Numbered from the stretch's first letter, positions 44,437 to 53,798 are shown. The stretch: 62,973 bases of DNA from Candidatus Schekmanbacteria bacterium RIFCSPLOWO2_02_FULL_38_14 (GCA_001790855.1 MGDH01000028.1:1-62973); one strand, 5' to 3'. Notes: a model not told the origin generated them from the sequence alone. Program-made: numbers and translations.

Positions 44437-44979
44437 CTACTTCCCGTTAAGTTGCTTTGTCCCGAGATAAATATAATGAAAACCTGAGGTTATTGTTAAA
44501 ATAGTTGTAAAAATAATAAATATTTTGAGTAACTTCACAGGAATAGAAACTTCAACTCCGTTAATCACCAATGCAATAAATACAGTTGATATTTGAAAAG
44601 CAGTAGTAACCTTTCCAATAATAGTTGGACTGGCTTTAAAATTGTTTGTTATAAATTGTATGACTACTGCGCCCATGACTATAACGAGTTCTCTGCTGAT
44701 GAGAATAATTGTAAACCATAACGGAATCAATACTGGATTTTTAATTGTAAGCACAACGAATGATGATATAAGAAGAAACTTGTCAGCCAGAGGGTCAAGA
44801 ATTGAACCAAGTTCGGTCTTAATTCCCCTGGTTCTTGCGATATAACCGTCAACTCCATCTGTAATTCCAGCAAGACAAAAAAGCAGCAGTGCGTAGGATT
44901 TCCATCCATAAGCTAATAGAATTATGAAAAAAGGAACAAACAGAATTCTTATAATTGTAATCCAGTTGGCAAGATTCAT
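44437..44979 (-). CDS. pgsA: CDP-diacylglycerol-glycerol-3-phosphate 3-phosphatidyltransferase
   Basis: PgsA makes phosphatidylglycerol phosphate in the inner membrane. The CDP-alcohol phosphotransferase signature is complete (residues 42-67): DGVDGYIARTRG, then LGSILDPLADKF. The 180 residues have four or more membrane helices, starting LANWITIIRILFVPFFIILL. Other CDP-alcohol transferases share the motif, but length and N-terminus fit PgsA. Confidence 0.93.
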   Translation of the reverse strand: MNLANWITIIRILFVPFFIILLAYGWKSYALLLFCLAGITDGVDGYIARTRGIKTELGSILDPLADKFLLISSFVVLTIKNPVLIPLWFTIILISRELVIVMGAVVIQFITNNFKASPTIIGKVTTAFQISTVFIALVINGVEVSIPVKLLKIFIIFTTILTITSGFHYIYLGTKQLNGK

Positions 44980-45121
44980 CTTTATATTTACTTAAGTGGA
45001 TTATTTTAATATCATAAACCTTAAAAGCAGGATGTTTTTTGTCCTCTTAATTTATAGAACAGGTATCCACCGCTTGTCAAGATTAAGATCTTTCACCTTT
45101 TTAGACCTTTGCAATAAGGCT

Positions 45122-46135
45122 TTAATAATCTCCTTTAATAAGCAGTTCAGCTATCTGAATTGCATTAAGAGCTGCTCCTTTACGGAGGTTATCTGACACA
45201 ATCCACATATTTAATCCATATTTAACTGTGTCATCCCTTCTTATTCTCCCTACAAAGCTTGGATCCTTTCCGGCAGCATTTATTGCCAGAGGATATTCCT
45301 TTTCCGATGGATTGTCTACCACTACTACTCCTGGCGCTTTTTTGAGAATTTCTCTTGCCTTCTCAGGAGAAATCTCTCTTTCAAACTCAACATTCACTGA
45401 CTCTGAGTGACTGTGGAAAACAGGGACTCTTACTGTAGTTGCTGTAACTGCTATTGAATCATCTCCCATTATTTTCTTCGTTTCATTAACCATTTTTATT
45501 TCTTCCTTTGTATAGCCGTTTTCAAGGAAAGAATCTATGTGCGGTATACAGTTAAATGCAATCTGATGAGGAAACACTTTCTTCTCAACCTCTTTGAAAT
45601 TAAGCATATCCTTTGTCTGTTTCATCAGCTCTTCCAGAGCCTTCCCGCCAGCACCTGATACTGCCTGATATGTAGAAACAACTACTCTTTTAATCTTTGC
45701 GTAATCATGGAGAGGCTTTAAAACAACCACCATCTGGATTGTTGAGCAGTTCGGGTTTGAAATTATACCGGAATGCTTTCTCAGGGCATGGGGATTAACC
45801 TCGGGAACGAGCAGAGGAACATGTTTTTCCATTCTGAAAGCACTGCTGTTATCAACGACAACAGCCCCTGATTCAACAGCCTTTGGGGCAAATTCGAGGC
45901 TCCTTGATGCCCCGGCTGAAAAGAGGGCATAATCTATGCCCTTAAATGAATCATTATCTAACTTTCTTACTTTTATATCCTGACCGTTAAATTTAAGAGT
46001 TTTCCCTGCTGACCTTTCTGAAGCCAGAAGCCTTAATTCGTTAACTGGAAATTTTCTTTCCTCAAGTATTGAAATAAATTTACTCCCTACTGCTCCGGTA
46101 GCACCTGCTATTGCAACGTTAAACTTTTTAGACAT
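45122..46135 (-). CDS. asd: Aspartate-semialdehyde dehydrogenase
   Basis: Asd reduces aspartyl phosphate to the semialdehyde, feeding lysine, diaminopimelate, threonine and methionine. It has GATGAVGSKFISILEERKFP, the catalytic Cys in SNPNCSTIQMVVVLKPL, Gln in YQAVSGAGGKALEEL and the basic/His region VRVPVFHSHSESVNVEF. The frame is open from a TTG at 46141; I take ATG 46135 because GGAGG lies ten bases ahead of it. No other gene of the pathway is adjacent. Confidence 0.96.
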   Translation of the reverse strand: MSKKFNVAIAGATGAVGSKFISILEERKFPVNELRLLASERSAGKTLKFNGQDIKVRKLDNDSFKGIDYALFSAGASRSLEFAPKAVESGAVVVDNSSAFRMEKHVPLLVPEVNPHALRKHSGIISNPNCSTIQMVVVLKPLHDYAKIKRVVVSTYQAVSGAGGKALEELMKQTKDMLNFKEVEKKVFPHQIAFNCIPHIDSFLENGYTKEEIKMVNETKKIMGDDSIAVTATTVRVPVFHSHSESVNVEFEREISPEKAREILKKAPGVVVVDNPSEKEYPLAINAAGKDPSFVGRIRRDDTVKYGLNMWIVSDNLRKGAALNAIQIAELLIKGDY

Positions 46136-46167
46136 TATCAAATTGCCTCCACAAAATTATTAATTTT

Positions 46168-46908
46168 TTAAATTAATCTGTCTCTACTCTCACTTGCCTT
46201 ATTAATTGTCAATACCATTTCTTCTACAGCTCTGCGAATCCCGACAAAAACAGATCTCGCAATTATACTGTGTCCTATATTGAGCTCTTCTATCCCGTCT
46301 ATTCTGACTATATCTATAACATTTTTATAATTCAGCCCGTGTCCTGCATTAACTTTAATATTATTATCAAGTGCTTCAACAACAGCATTCCTGATTGCCA
46401 TCAATTCCTTTTCCGCAACAGCAGGATCTTTTGCCTCTGAATATTTTCCTGTATTGATTTCAATATGGTCAAAATTGATTTTTTTACAGACTGCAAGCTG
46501 TTTTATAACAGGGTCTATAAAAACACCGACCTTGATTTTGCTCAACTTAAGATTCTCATTTGTTCTTCTCAGCTTATCCAACATACTTGCAATGTCAAGC
46601 CCTCCCTCGGTTGTAACTTCTTCTCTCCTCTCAGGAACAAGTGTAACTGTATCCGGTCTTACGGAACAGGCAATTTTCACCATCTCCTTGGTTGGAGCCA
46701 TTTCAAGATTTAACTTTGTCCTGATAACTTCTCTTAGAATTTTCAAATCTCTTTCCTGTATATGCCTGCGGTCCTCTCTCAAATGGATTGTTATCCCGTC
46801 AGCTCCTGCAAGCTCTGCCTCTATGGCAGCCCATACGGGGTCAGGCTCTATTGTTTTTCTTGCCTGTCTCAAAGTAGCCACGTGATCAACATTAACTCCA
46901 AGCTTCAA
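46168..46908 (-). CDS. pdxJ: Pyridoxine 5'-phosphate synthase
   Basis: PdxJ closes the pyridoxine ring in the DXP-dependent vitamin B6 route. The N-terminus is LGVNVDHVATLRQARKTIEP; further marks are ADGITIHLREDRRHIQERDL, NLEMAPTKEM, VTLVPERREEVTTEGGLD and NAGHGLNYKNV. The frame is open from ATG 46923, but GGAGG of that frame lies eight bases before TTG 46908, which gives the family's usual start (M)KLGVNVDHVA. I therefore choose the TTG. Confidence 0.95.
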   Translation of the reverse strand: MKLGVNVDHVATLRQARKTIEPDPVWAAIEAELAGADGITIHLREDRRHIQERDLKILREVIRTKLNLEMAPTKEMVKIACSVRPDTVTLVPERREEVTTEGGLDIASMLDKLRRTNENLKLSKIKVGVFIDPVIKQLAVCKKINFDHIEINTGKYSEAKDPAVAEKELMAIRNAVVEALDNNIKVNAGHGLNYKNVIDIVRIDGIEELNIGHSIIARSVFVGIRRAVEEMVLTINKASESRDRLI

Positions 46909-47071
46909 GACTCTTACCTCCATTCAAAAACAATTTAAATTTTGATAAATTATTCCAACCTTCAAATCTCTTGCAAAGTTCGCAACAGCTAACAACGCAT
47001 CTGCAAACATTTCTTTAATTATTTTTTACTTCGCTATCTATATCCTCTTTATGAGAATATCAATTACAATA

Positions 47072-47911
47072 TTAGATATTCCTTATCGCATCAATAATTT
47101 TTACAGCCATAGAAATTTCTTTAACGTCGTGAACTCTTACTATATCCGCTCCGTTAAGAACCGCTGCACATACTGTTGCCAATGTGCCTTCCAGTCTCTC
47201 CCCTTTTTCAGCTGAAAGAAGGCTTCCTATGAATGATTTTCTGGAAGTGCCAATCATTAATGGCTTTCCGAGGTCTTTAAACTCAGTAAGTTTTTTTAAT
47301 ATAAGCAGGTTTCCCCTGACTCCCTTTCCAAATCCGATACCCGGATCAATTATAATTTTATTACGGTTCACTCCGGAGCTTTCTGCTTTTATTATACTAT
47401 TCCTCAACGAATCTTTTATTTCACTTATAAGATTATTGTAGCTGATATTCTTTTGCATATCTTCTGGAGTGCCTCTTATATGAGAAAGAACAAGAGCGCA
47501 ATTGAATTCCCCTGCGACTTCTGAGATAGACCCATCAAACTTCAATCCGCTAATATCATTAACAATATCAGCCCCTGAATCAAGTGCCGCCCTTGCAACC
47601 TCACTTTTATACGTGTCAATAGAAATGGGAACATTAATTTCTTTCCTGAGTTTTTTTATAATTGGAATTACCCTTGACAGTTCTTCTTTAGCAGGAATTC
47701 TCCTGCTCCCGGGTCTTGTTGATTCACCGCCTACATCAATTATATCAGCCCCGTTTTTAACCATATCATGAGCATGTTTCAGTGCAATATCAGAATTCAT
47801 ATATTTTCCACCATCATAGAAAGAATCCGGAGTTACATTCAGTATCCCCATAATCAACGTTCTTTTCCCGAGATCAAAGACCTTATCTCCTATCAACAAA
47901 GATCTTCCCAT
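47072..47911 (-). CDS. folP: Dihydropteroate synthase
   Basis: FolP joins p-aminobenzoate with dihydropterin pyrophosphate in folate synthesis. It has 279 residues: IMGILNVTPDSFYDGGKY, GADIIDVGGESTRPGSRRIP, ISIDTYKSEVARAALDSGAD, DPGIGFGKGV and IGTSRKSFIGSLL, ending VRVHDVKEI. GAGGT precedes the ATG. It lies downstream of ftsH on the same strand, but 300 bases of repeats separate them. Confidence 0.96.
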   Translation of the reverse strand: MGRSLLIGDKVFDLGKRTLIMGILNVTPDSFYDGGKYMNSDIALKHAHDMVKNGADIIDVGGESTRPGSRRIPAKEELSRVIPIIKKLRKEINVPISIDTYKSEVARAALDSGADIVNDISGLKFDGSISEVAGEFNCALVLSHIRGTPEDMQKNISYNNLISEIKDSLRNSIIKAESSGVNRNKIIIDPGIGFGKGVRGNLLILKKLTEFKDLGKPLMIGTSRKSFIGSLLSAEKGERLEGTLATVCAAVLNGADIVRVHDVKEISMAVKIIDAIRNI

Positions 47912-47954
47912 TATCTTTACCTCTTTTATCTTTGCCTCTTTCCCTTCAGAAAAT

Positions 47955-48024
47955 GCGGGGTTAGAAAACCCCGCCTATCGACCTGTCTGCCGACAGGCAG
48001 GTAGGCGGGACATTCTTGTCCCGC
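47955..48024. repeat. Cluster of three GC-rich hairpins between folP and ftsH
   Basis: GCGGGGTT and AACCCCGC (47955-47974), CCTGTCTGC and GCAGGCAGG-type stem (47981-48002), and GCGGGACA and TGTCCCGC (48005-48024) lie side by side. Similar hairpins make up the in-frame insertion at 51669-51815. There is no gene between 47912 and 48222; copy B of the AT-rich repeat fills most of the rest. Confidence 0.8.
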
Positions 48025-48039
48025 TATTCCCTAATTTCA

Positions 48040-48169
48040 TTAAATTCTAAATTCGAAGCACTAAATCCTAAACAAATTCAAATGACCAAAGTCCAAAATT
48101 CAAAACGGTTTGGAACATTAGAATTTTGAATTTTGATATTGTTTAGAATTTCGGATTTAGAATTTAGAG
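48040..48169. repeat. AT-rich ~130-bp inverted-repeat element, copy B
   Basis: It starts TAAATTCTAAATTCGAAG, continues with CTAAATCCTAAACAAATTC and ends with GATATTGTTTAGAATTTCGG, then ATTTAGAATTTAG. It has the same arms as copies A (13166-13305) and C (58344-58505). It lies between folP and the end of ftsH without touching either frame. Confidence 0.85.
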
Positions 48170-48222
48170 TTTTTTAACCTCACTCTTGTTTGATTATAGG
48201 AAAAGATGGGCTATCCAGTCTT

Positions 48223-50031
48223 TCAGGCTACAGGGGCAACAGCTTTTATTCCATTTACTATCTCATCAATCTCCGGACCTTCAAGCACTTCTTTTTCAAG
48301 CAGTGCTTTTGCAAGAGCATGAAGAGTATCAATTCTTTCAAGGATAAGGGATTTTGCCCTGTTGAAATTTTCCATTACAATCTTTTTAACCTCTTTGTCT
48401 ATTGCTACTGCCGTAGCCTCGCTGTAATCCCTGTGCTGGGTAATTTCTCTTCCAAGAAATATCGCTTCTTCTTTTTTGCCAAAAGACAAAGGTCCCAACT
48501 CTACGCTCATCCCCCACTCACAAACCATTTTACGGGCAAGCTCTGTTGCTCTTTCAATATCATTTCCGGCACCGGTAGTAGGATGGGATAAGACAATCTC
48601 CTCTGAAGCCCTCCCTCCCAAAAGAATAGCAATATTGCTATTTAAATACTCTGCAGGATAAGTATGTTTTTCATCAATTGGCAGCTGCTGAGTTAATCCT
48701 AAAGACATTCCTCTTGGAATTATTGTAACCTTATGAATAGGATCTGTTCCGGGAATCAACTTTGCCACCAAAGTATGGCCTGCCTCATGATAGGCAGTAT
48801 TCTTTTTCTCCTCATCACTTATAATCATGCTTTTTCTTTCAACACCCATCAGAACCTTGTCTTTGGCCTGCTCAAAATCAGGCATTTCCACTTTTTCCTT
48901 GCCAACCCTTGCTGCATAAAGCGCAGCTTCATTTACCAGGTTTGCCAGATCTGCGCCGGAAAAGCCTGGAGTCCCTCTTGCAATTACCCTTAAATCTACA
49001 TTGCCGTTAAGCGGTATCTTTTTTGTATGTACTTTCAGTATTCCTTCTCTTCCTTTAACATCAGGCCTTGGAACAACTACCTGACGGTCAAACCTGCCAG
49101 CTCTGAGCAGGGCAGGGTCAAGAACATCGGGGCGGTTTGTTGCTGCAATTAAAATCACTCCCTCATTTGATGCAAACCCGTCCATCTCAACAAGCAGCTG
49201 GTTAAGAGTCTGCTCTCTTTCGTCATGCCCTCCTCCCAAACCCGAGCCTCTGTGTCTTCCAACAGCATCTATTTCATCAATAAAAATTATGCACGGGGCA
49301 TTTTTCTTCCCCTGCTCAAAGAGGTCTCTTACTCTTGATGCTCCTACTCCAACAAACATTTCAACAAAATCAGATCCGCTGATCGTGAAAAAAGGGACAT
49401 TTGCTTCACCTGCAATCGCTCTTGCCAACAATGTCTTTCCAGTCCCGGGAGGACCTATGAGCAGAACCCCTTTTGGTATCTTTCCCCCTAATCTCTGAAA
49501 CTTCTGCGGGTCTTTTAAAAACTCAATAATTTCCTCAACCTCTTCCTTGGCTTCATCAACACCTGCAACATCTTCGAAAGTAACCCTGTTTTTATTTTCT
49601 GTTAAAAGCTTTGCCCTGCTTTTACCAAACGAAAGAGCTTTATTCCCCCCTACCTGCATCTGCCGCATCATGAATATCCATATCCCGAAAAGTATTAATA
49701 TTGGAAGCCATGATGAAAGGAATACCAGATACCAAGGGCTTGTTGGCAGAGGTTCAACTGTTATACGGATATTTCTTTCCCGGAGCATTGTTATCAGCTG
49801 CGCATCATTGGGTGTATAGGTCTTGAAGCTTGTACCATCATCCTTTTTACCTTCAATATTATTTTCCTGAATCGTTACTTCAGAAATCTTTCCCTGCTCA
49901 ATCATTTTGATAAAGTCAGAATAATTTATCTTTTTTTTATCATCTTTTGGGGTACTGAAGGCATTGAAGAGAACAATGGTAAAAATAATCAGTATTGCCC
50001 ATAAAAGAATATTTTTATAGAGCTGATTCAC
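48223..50031 (-). CDS. ftsH: ATP-dependent zinc metalloprotease FtsH
   Basis: FtsH is the membrane-bound AAA+ protease that removes unassembled membrane proteins and regulators such as LpxC. Two membrane helices (about 8-25 and 103-122) flank a periplasmic part. The AAA module has [31 protein letters not shown] and the [23 protein letters not shown]; the zinc site is HEAGH. The frame opens at 50073, but GTG 50031 has AAAGGTGG six bases upstream and places the first helix at the start as usual, so I choose it. Confidence 0.97.
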   Translation of the reverse strand: MNQLYKNILLWAILIIFTIVLFNAFSTPKDDKKKINYSDFIKMIEQGKISEVTIQENNIEGKKDDGTSFKTYTPNDAQLITMLRERNIRITVEPLPTSPWYLVFLSSWLPILILFGIWIFMMRQMQVGGNKALSFGKSRAKLLTENKNRVTFEDVAGVDEAKEEVEEIIEFLKDPQKFQRLGGKIPKGVLLIGPPGTGKTLLARAIAGEANVPFFTISGSDFVEMFVGVGASRVRDLFEQGKKNAPCIIFIDEIDAVGRHRGSGLGGGHDEREQTLNQLLVEMDGFASNEGVILIAATNRPDVLDPALLRAGRFDRQVVVPRPDVKGREGILKVHTKKIPLNGNVDLRVIARGTPGFSGADLANLVNEAALYAARVGKEKVEMPDFEQAKDKVLMGVERKSMIISDEEKKNTAYHEAGHTLVAKLIPGTDPIHKVTIIPRGMSLGLTQQLPIDEKHTYPAEYLNSNIAILLGGRASEEIVLSHPTTGAGNDIERATELARKMVCEWGMSVELGPLSFGKKEEAIFLGREITQHRDYSEATAVAIDKEVKKIVMENFNRAKSLILERIDTLHALAKALLEKEVLEGPEIDEIVNGIKAVAPVA

Positions 50032-50263
50032 AATTAACCACCTTTCATTACTGACAATTTTGATTTTTTTCAATTAGAGTAAGAAAGAATTCTTTAATTG
50101 TCAAGGGATTTTCCTTTATCATCAATTAGTTAAAACTAAGGTAGAATTTCATATTTTCATTTACGACTTTCTCTGGATTTTCTCAATATTTCTATTACAT
50201 CACATTACCCAAATAAATATATGTTTAATAATTAATTAAGAGTAAATATTTTTTATAAGTGAA

Positions 50264-50530
50264 TTACCCTCCCAGCAAGCTGGGGGGCATCTAAAAACTT
50301 AAATCGAGTTGATCATCATGTGCAATCTCTTCGAAAACTCTCTTGGTAAATTCTTCAAGCTCCTTTGTAAACAAATTCTTCCTATATTTTGGTATCCATA
50401 CAAAATGATATTTCAGATCATATACTGCATGTTTCCATCTTCTAACTGGACTCATGCAATTAATTATGGCATATATCAATTCATTAATCGAGGACTGCTT
50501 TCATCTCCCCATCAAGCTGGGGAGTATTCA
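50264..50530 (-). mobile_element. IS200/IS605-type deletion derivative with both end hairpins
   Basis: A CCCAGC-AA-GCTGGG hairpin (50271-50284) marks one end and CTCCCCA-TCAAGC-TGGGGAG (50505-50524) the other. Between them lies only the first part of a Y1-type transposase. IS200/IS605 elements end in subterminal hairpins rather than inverted repeats, and this about 265-bp unit keeps both while losing its catalytic part. It could be mobilised in trans. Confidence 0.75.
50291..50455 (-). pseudogene. N-terminal fragment of IS200-family TnpA
   Basis: From ATG 50455 the fragment reads MSPVRRWKHAVYDLKYHFVW, then IPKYRKNLFTKELEEF, and stops after DDQLDLSF. The start (xHSVYDLKYHLVWxxKYR) is the standard beginning of IS200 TnpA. 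The HUH metal motif and the catalytic Tyr, which lie further on in the normal 140-150 residues, are absent, so it is not functional. The stop codon lies next to the end hairpin. Confidence 0.85.
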
Positions 50531-50572
50531 GCAGTGTTTTTTATAAATTAAACTTTGAGAGTAACTCCGGAG

Positions 50573-52705
50573 ATGAAATCAGAAACAGAAAATAAAAAGA
50601 AAAGACTGTTAATTTTTTATACCTTTTTAATAATTTTACTATCCCTTACTATTTATTCAGATTCTTTAGAAGTCCCATTTCATTACGATGACCAGATGGC
50701 AATCGTAACCAATTATTCAATAAGACATTTAGATAACATTCCCAAAATACTCTTATCCAATCCTACAAGAGCTGTTTCAAACCTTTCTTTTTCTTTGAAC
50801 TACTATTTTTGCAAACTTGAACCCTTTGGCTATCATTTGGTGAATCTGTTTTTTCATATTTTAAATGGGATATTGGTTTATTTAATTTTAAACTTAATTT
50901 TTACGTCTATCCCTTTAATACCGTTTGTTTCTGCCTTAATTTTTGTTTCTCATCCAATTAATGTGGAGTCAGTAACTTACATTTCAAGCCGGGCAGGGTT
51001 GATGAGCACAACCTTTTTTCTGTTGTCATTTTATCTTTTCATGGAATTCAGGAATTCAGATTTTAGCTTCAATAAAAAAATCCTGTTTTATTTCTTGATG
51101 ATATTCTCCTATATACTTTCAGTCGGGTCAAAGGAGATTGGGATTACCTTGCCGGTGGTTTTAATCCTGTATGAATTCTGCTTTTTTAATAAAAATGAGC
51201 AAGCTCTTTCATGGTTTTCTGCTTTCAAAAATAAAATCTTTTATCTCCCTTTTTTTGCAATAATTCTTATGGCTTTTATTGTGAGGTATTACACTATCGG
51301 TTCTTTTTTTCATCCTACATTTACACGGAATCCTTATGTAAACTTTTTAACCCAGATTAACGTAACAATATCTTATATAAAGCTTCTTTTCCTTCCTGTT
51401 AATCTTAACGTGGACCGTCATTTCCCTTTAACCACAAGTTTTAATTTTACTACCCTTTGCTTTTCCGGTATAATTTTATTTATTTTCTGCTTAGCCTTTA
51501 TATGTTTTAAAAACCGTAGTGAGATTTCTTTTTCTATTCTCTGGTTTTTTATAACTATTTCTCCCACGTCAGTTATCCCTCTTGAGGATGTGATGAGTGA
51601 ACGATGGCTTTATCTTCCTTCAATAGGGTTTTCAATTTTCCTTTCCATGTCTCTTTATCGAATCTTTTGTAGGGGACGACCTCTGTGTCGTCCCTCTTTT
51701 TGGGCGGACAGGAACGTCCGCCCCTACTTCTATGCCTTTAGCCGAAGCAATCCACCCTCACCCCCTTTTATTACCTTGCCTGACGGCAGGCAGGAAGTAG
51801 GGCTGGGGGGATTTTTACGAAGGATTCCTTTCATTACTATTGTCTCAGCATTAATTATTTTGTTCTTTTCCATTGATACATACCAACGGAATTTAGTATG
51901 GAGTGACTGGATAAGCCTTTGGGAAGATACTGTTAAAAAATCTCCTCTAAATGCAAGAGCATTTTTGAACTTAGGAGTAGGTTATGAAAAAAAGGAGATG
52001 TTTAATGAAGCCATTGCTGCTTACAGGAGAGCTATAGAGATAGAGCCTTACCATGTTAAGGCTCATGCCAATCTCGGAACAGTATTTTCAAGGTTTAACA
52101 ACTTCAGGGACGGCATCAGAGAATTAGAGATTGCTATAAAAATTAACCCGGAACTTGATGCAGCATATTTTAACCTCGGGACAACATATAAAAAAATGGG
52201 ACTGCTTGATGAGGCAGTTATTGAGTATGAAAAAGCGCTGAGTCTGAAGCCTGATGATGAACTTATCAGGAGAGTGCTGATTAAGGTCATAAAACAGAGA
52301 GAAGTAATGAATGAGGAAATGAAAGACCCGGTAAAAGCCAAAGAAATAAAAAAGAAGCTCTCTGACAGCTATTATAACCTTGGAGCGATTCAGTTGATGG
52401 ATAATGTGTATAATAAGGCAGAGGATTTTTTCAAGAAGGCTCTGGGCTATAATAACAGTAATATAATGGCAAAACTAAATTTAGGTAATGTATATTATTT
52501 AAAAGGAGAATTTGATGAGGCTATAAAGGAATTCAAAGAAGTTGTTAAAACTGATCCAAAGTTTTATAAAGCTTATTGGAATCTTGGTTTAGTTTATAAA
52601 GCTAAAGGTGATAAGGTTAATGCATTAGAGGTTTTTAAAAAATATTCAAAAGTTGAACCAGAAAATAGTGTTCTGAAAAAAGAGATTGAGGATTTAAGCA
52701 GATGA
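50573..52705 (+). CDS. TMTC-like multi-pass membrane protein with C-terminal TPR repeats
   Basis: The protein has about 710 residues. About ten membrane helices fill residues 15-440; the first is followed by the acidic loop VPFHYDDQMAIVTNYS, a GT-C glycosyltransferase feature, and HPINVESVTYISSRAGLMST matches TMTC-like proteins. Six TPR repeats follow (about 455-705; ARAFLNLGVGYEKKEMFNEA, AYFNLGTTYKKMGLLDEAV, AYWNLGLVYKAKGD). It may glycosylate envelope proteins, but the substrate is unknown. The frame also reaches TTG 50555; neither start has an ideal ribosome-binding site. Residues around 368-415 come from inserted dispersed repeats (see 51669-51815). Confidence 0.85.
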   Translation: MKSETENKKKRLLIFYTFLIILLSLTIYSDSLEVPFHYDDQMAIVTNYSIRHLDNIPKILLSNPTRAVSNLSFSLNYYFCKLEPFGYHLVNLFFHILNGILVYLILNLIFTSIPLIPFVSALIFVSHPINVESVTYISSRAGLMSTTFFLLSFYLFMEFRNSDFSFNKKILFYFLMIFSYILSVGSKEIGITLPVVLILYEFCFFNKNEQALSWFSAFKNKIFYLPFFAIILMAFIVRYYTIGSFFHPTFTRNPYVNFLTQINVTISYIKLLFLPVNLNVDRHFPLTTSFNFTTLCFSGIILFIFCLAFICFKNRSEISFSILWFFITISPTSVIPLEDVMSERWLYLPSIGFSIFLSMSLYRIFCRGRPLCRPSFWADRNVRPYFYAFSRSNPPSPPFITLPDGRQEVGLGGFLRRIPFITIVSALIILFFSIDTYQRNLVWSDWISLWEDTVKKSPLNARAFLNLGVGYEKKEMFNEAIAAYRRAIEIEPYHVKAHANLGTVFSRFNNFRDGIRELEIAIKINPELDAAYFNLGTTYKKMGLLDEAVIEYEKALSLKPDDELIRRVLIKVIKQREVMNEEMKDPVKAKEIKKKLSDSYYNLGAIQLMDNVYNKAEDFFKKALGYNNSNIMAKLNLGNVYYLKGEFDEAIKEFKEVVKTDPKFYKAYWNLGLVYKAKGDKVNALEVFKKYSKVEPENSVLKKEIEDLSR
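51669..51815. repeat. In-frame block of dispersed hairpin repeats inside the TMTC-like gene
   Basis: GGGACGAC and GTCGTCCC (51673-51694), GGGCGGAC and GTCCGCCC (51702-51723), an outer GTAGGGG/CCCCTAC pair (51669-51727) and TGCCTG-ACGG-CAGGCA (51777-51792) within an AATCC.CCC/GGGGGGATT pair. The frame stays open and reads CRGRPLCRPSFWADRNVRPY onward. It lies in a loop between two membrane helices (ending SLYRIF and resuming RRIPFITIV). Confidence 0.85.
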
Positions 52706-53093
52706 GCAGGAAGAAGCTGTCTTTTTTTGCTATGATTATCCAATGCCAGAAGGATTTGTTAATGTTCAGGGGGTTTTGCTCGCTTCAATAAAAGATATTG
52801 CTGCAATGAAAATGGTCGCTGTTTCTCAGAGAGGGAACAGAAGAGATTGTATTGATATTTATTACTTACTTAATATATTTTCTTTGGAAGAAATATTAAA
52901 ATTTACCCAAAAAAAATATGAATAATTTGACATTTATCATGGATTGAGAGGGTTGGTGTATTTTAAAGATGCAGATGATGACCTTGAAGTGAAGAGAATA
53001 AAAATTTTTGATAAAAAATTAACCTGGGAAAAAGTAAAAACTGGAATTCTCAAAAAAGTAAAAGAATTTCAAACTATGAAAATGGGTAAATAA
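52702..53093 (+). pseudogene. C-terminal remnant of an AbiEii/AbiGii-type nucleotidyltransferase toxin, with an in-frame stop
   Basis: In one frame the sequence reads MPEGFVNVQGVLLASIKDIA, AMKMVAVSQRGNRRDCIDIY and YLLNIFSLEEILKFTQKKYE, then TAA (52923-52925), then continues in the same frame with LRGLVYFKDADDDLEVKRIK and WEKVKTGILKKV to TAA at 53093. The KDIAAMKxxAxxxRGxxRDxIDxYxL and LVYFxDAD patterns are those of the AbiEii family (toxin of type IV toxin-antitoxin systems). The N-terminal nucleotidyltransferase half is gone; the frame runs into the end of the TPR gene. No antitoxin gene is nearby. This is a decayed cargo gene. Confidence 0.8.
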
Positions 53094-53096
53094 TAG

Positions 53097-53798
53097 ATGA
53101 ATAAACTTTCAAAATCCTTTTTAATAGTTATTTTTTCCACCATATATCTCTTTTTACTAACCTCATATTCTCCAATAGTTCCATCATTAACTCCTTCAAG
53201 CATAATAATTGACAACTTTTCAAAAACTATATCAAAAAACGTAATACCTCCTGGTTGGGAAGCAAAGGAAAATGAAGGCAAAGTAGATTGCTCAATTGCA
53301 AAGCATGAAACAGGCAACTTAGTGTTTCATATAAAAAGTAAAGGCACATCAGTTGGAATTTATAAAACCTTAGAGATAGATATAAAACAGTATCCATATT
53401 TTTCATGGAAGTGGAAGGTGTCCAAACTTCCTCCGAATGGAGATGTTAGATCGAAAAGCACTGATGACCAGGCAGGAAACATCTACCTTGTCTTTCCCGG
53501 TGGTTTCCCTGAACAACTTCGCAGTAAAATAATTTCTTATCTCTGGGAAAGCAATGCTCCTAAAGGTCTGATGACAACAAGCCCTAAAAGAGGTAACACA
53601 AAAAATGTTGTAGTTGAAAGCGGAAAAGAAAAACTCGGCGAGTGGATAACAGAGAAGAGAAATGTTTGCGAGGACTATAAAAAACTTTTTAATGAAGAAC
53701 CTGTAAAAACGGTAAAAATCTGCATCTGGATTGACTCGGATGATACTGAAAGCGAGGCAGAAGCATTCTATGACGACCTGATGTTTTCAAAAAATTAA
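53097..53798 (+). CDS. Secreted DUF3047-type protein
   Basis: The protein has 233 residues with an N-terminal signal or anchor (LSKSFLIVIFSTIYLFLL). The mature part fits DUF3047: IIDNFSKTISKNVIPPGWEA, YFSWKWKVSKLPPNGDVRSK, TDDQAGNIYLVFPGG, YLWESNAPKG and KICIWIDSDDTESEAEAFYD. The domain has a beta-sandwich look, and the family is found in the periplasm of many Gram-negative bacteria; its function is not known. It starts four bases after the AbiEii remnant. Confidence 0.85.
   Translation: MNKLSKSFLIVIFSTIYLFLLTSYSPIVPSLTPSSIIIDNFSKTISKNVIPPGWEAKENEGKVDCSIAKHETGNLVFHIKSKGTSVGIYKTLEIDIKQYPYFSWKWKVSKLPPNGDVRSKSTDDQAGNIYLVFPGGFPEQLRSKIISYLWESNAPKGLMTTSPKRGNTKNVVVESGKEKLGEWITEKRNVCEDYKKLFNEEPVKTVKICIWIDSDDTESEAEAFYDDLMFSKN

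Noticed and set aside
46454..46885. Plus-strand frame opposite pdxJ
   Set aside because: It is an antisense shadow of pdxJ with low-complexity Ser/Leu composition and no ribosome-binding site.
47955..48169. CRISPR-like array in the folP-ftsH gap
   Set aside because: The hairpins differ from one another, have no regular spacers, and there are no cas genes.
52743..52925. Stand-alone 60-residue gene
   Set aside because: It is the middle of an AbiEii-type remnant that continues in the same frame past the stop codon.
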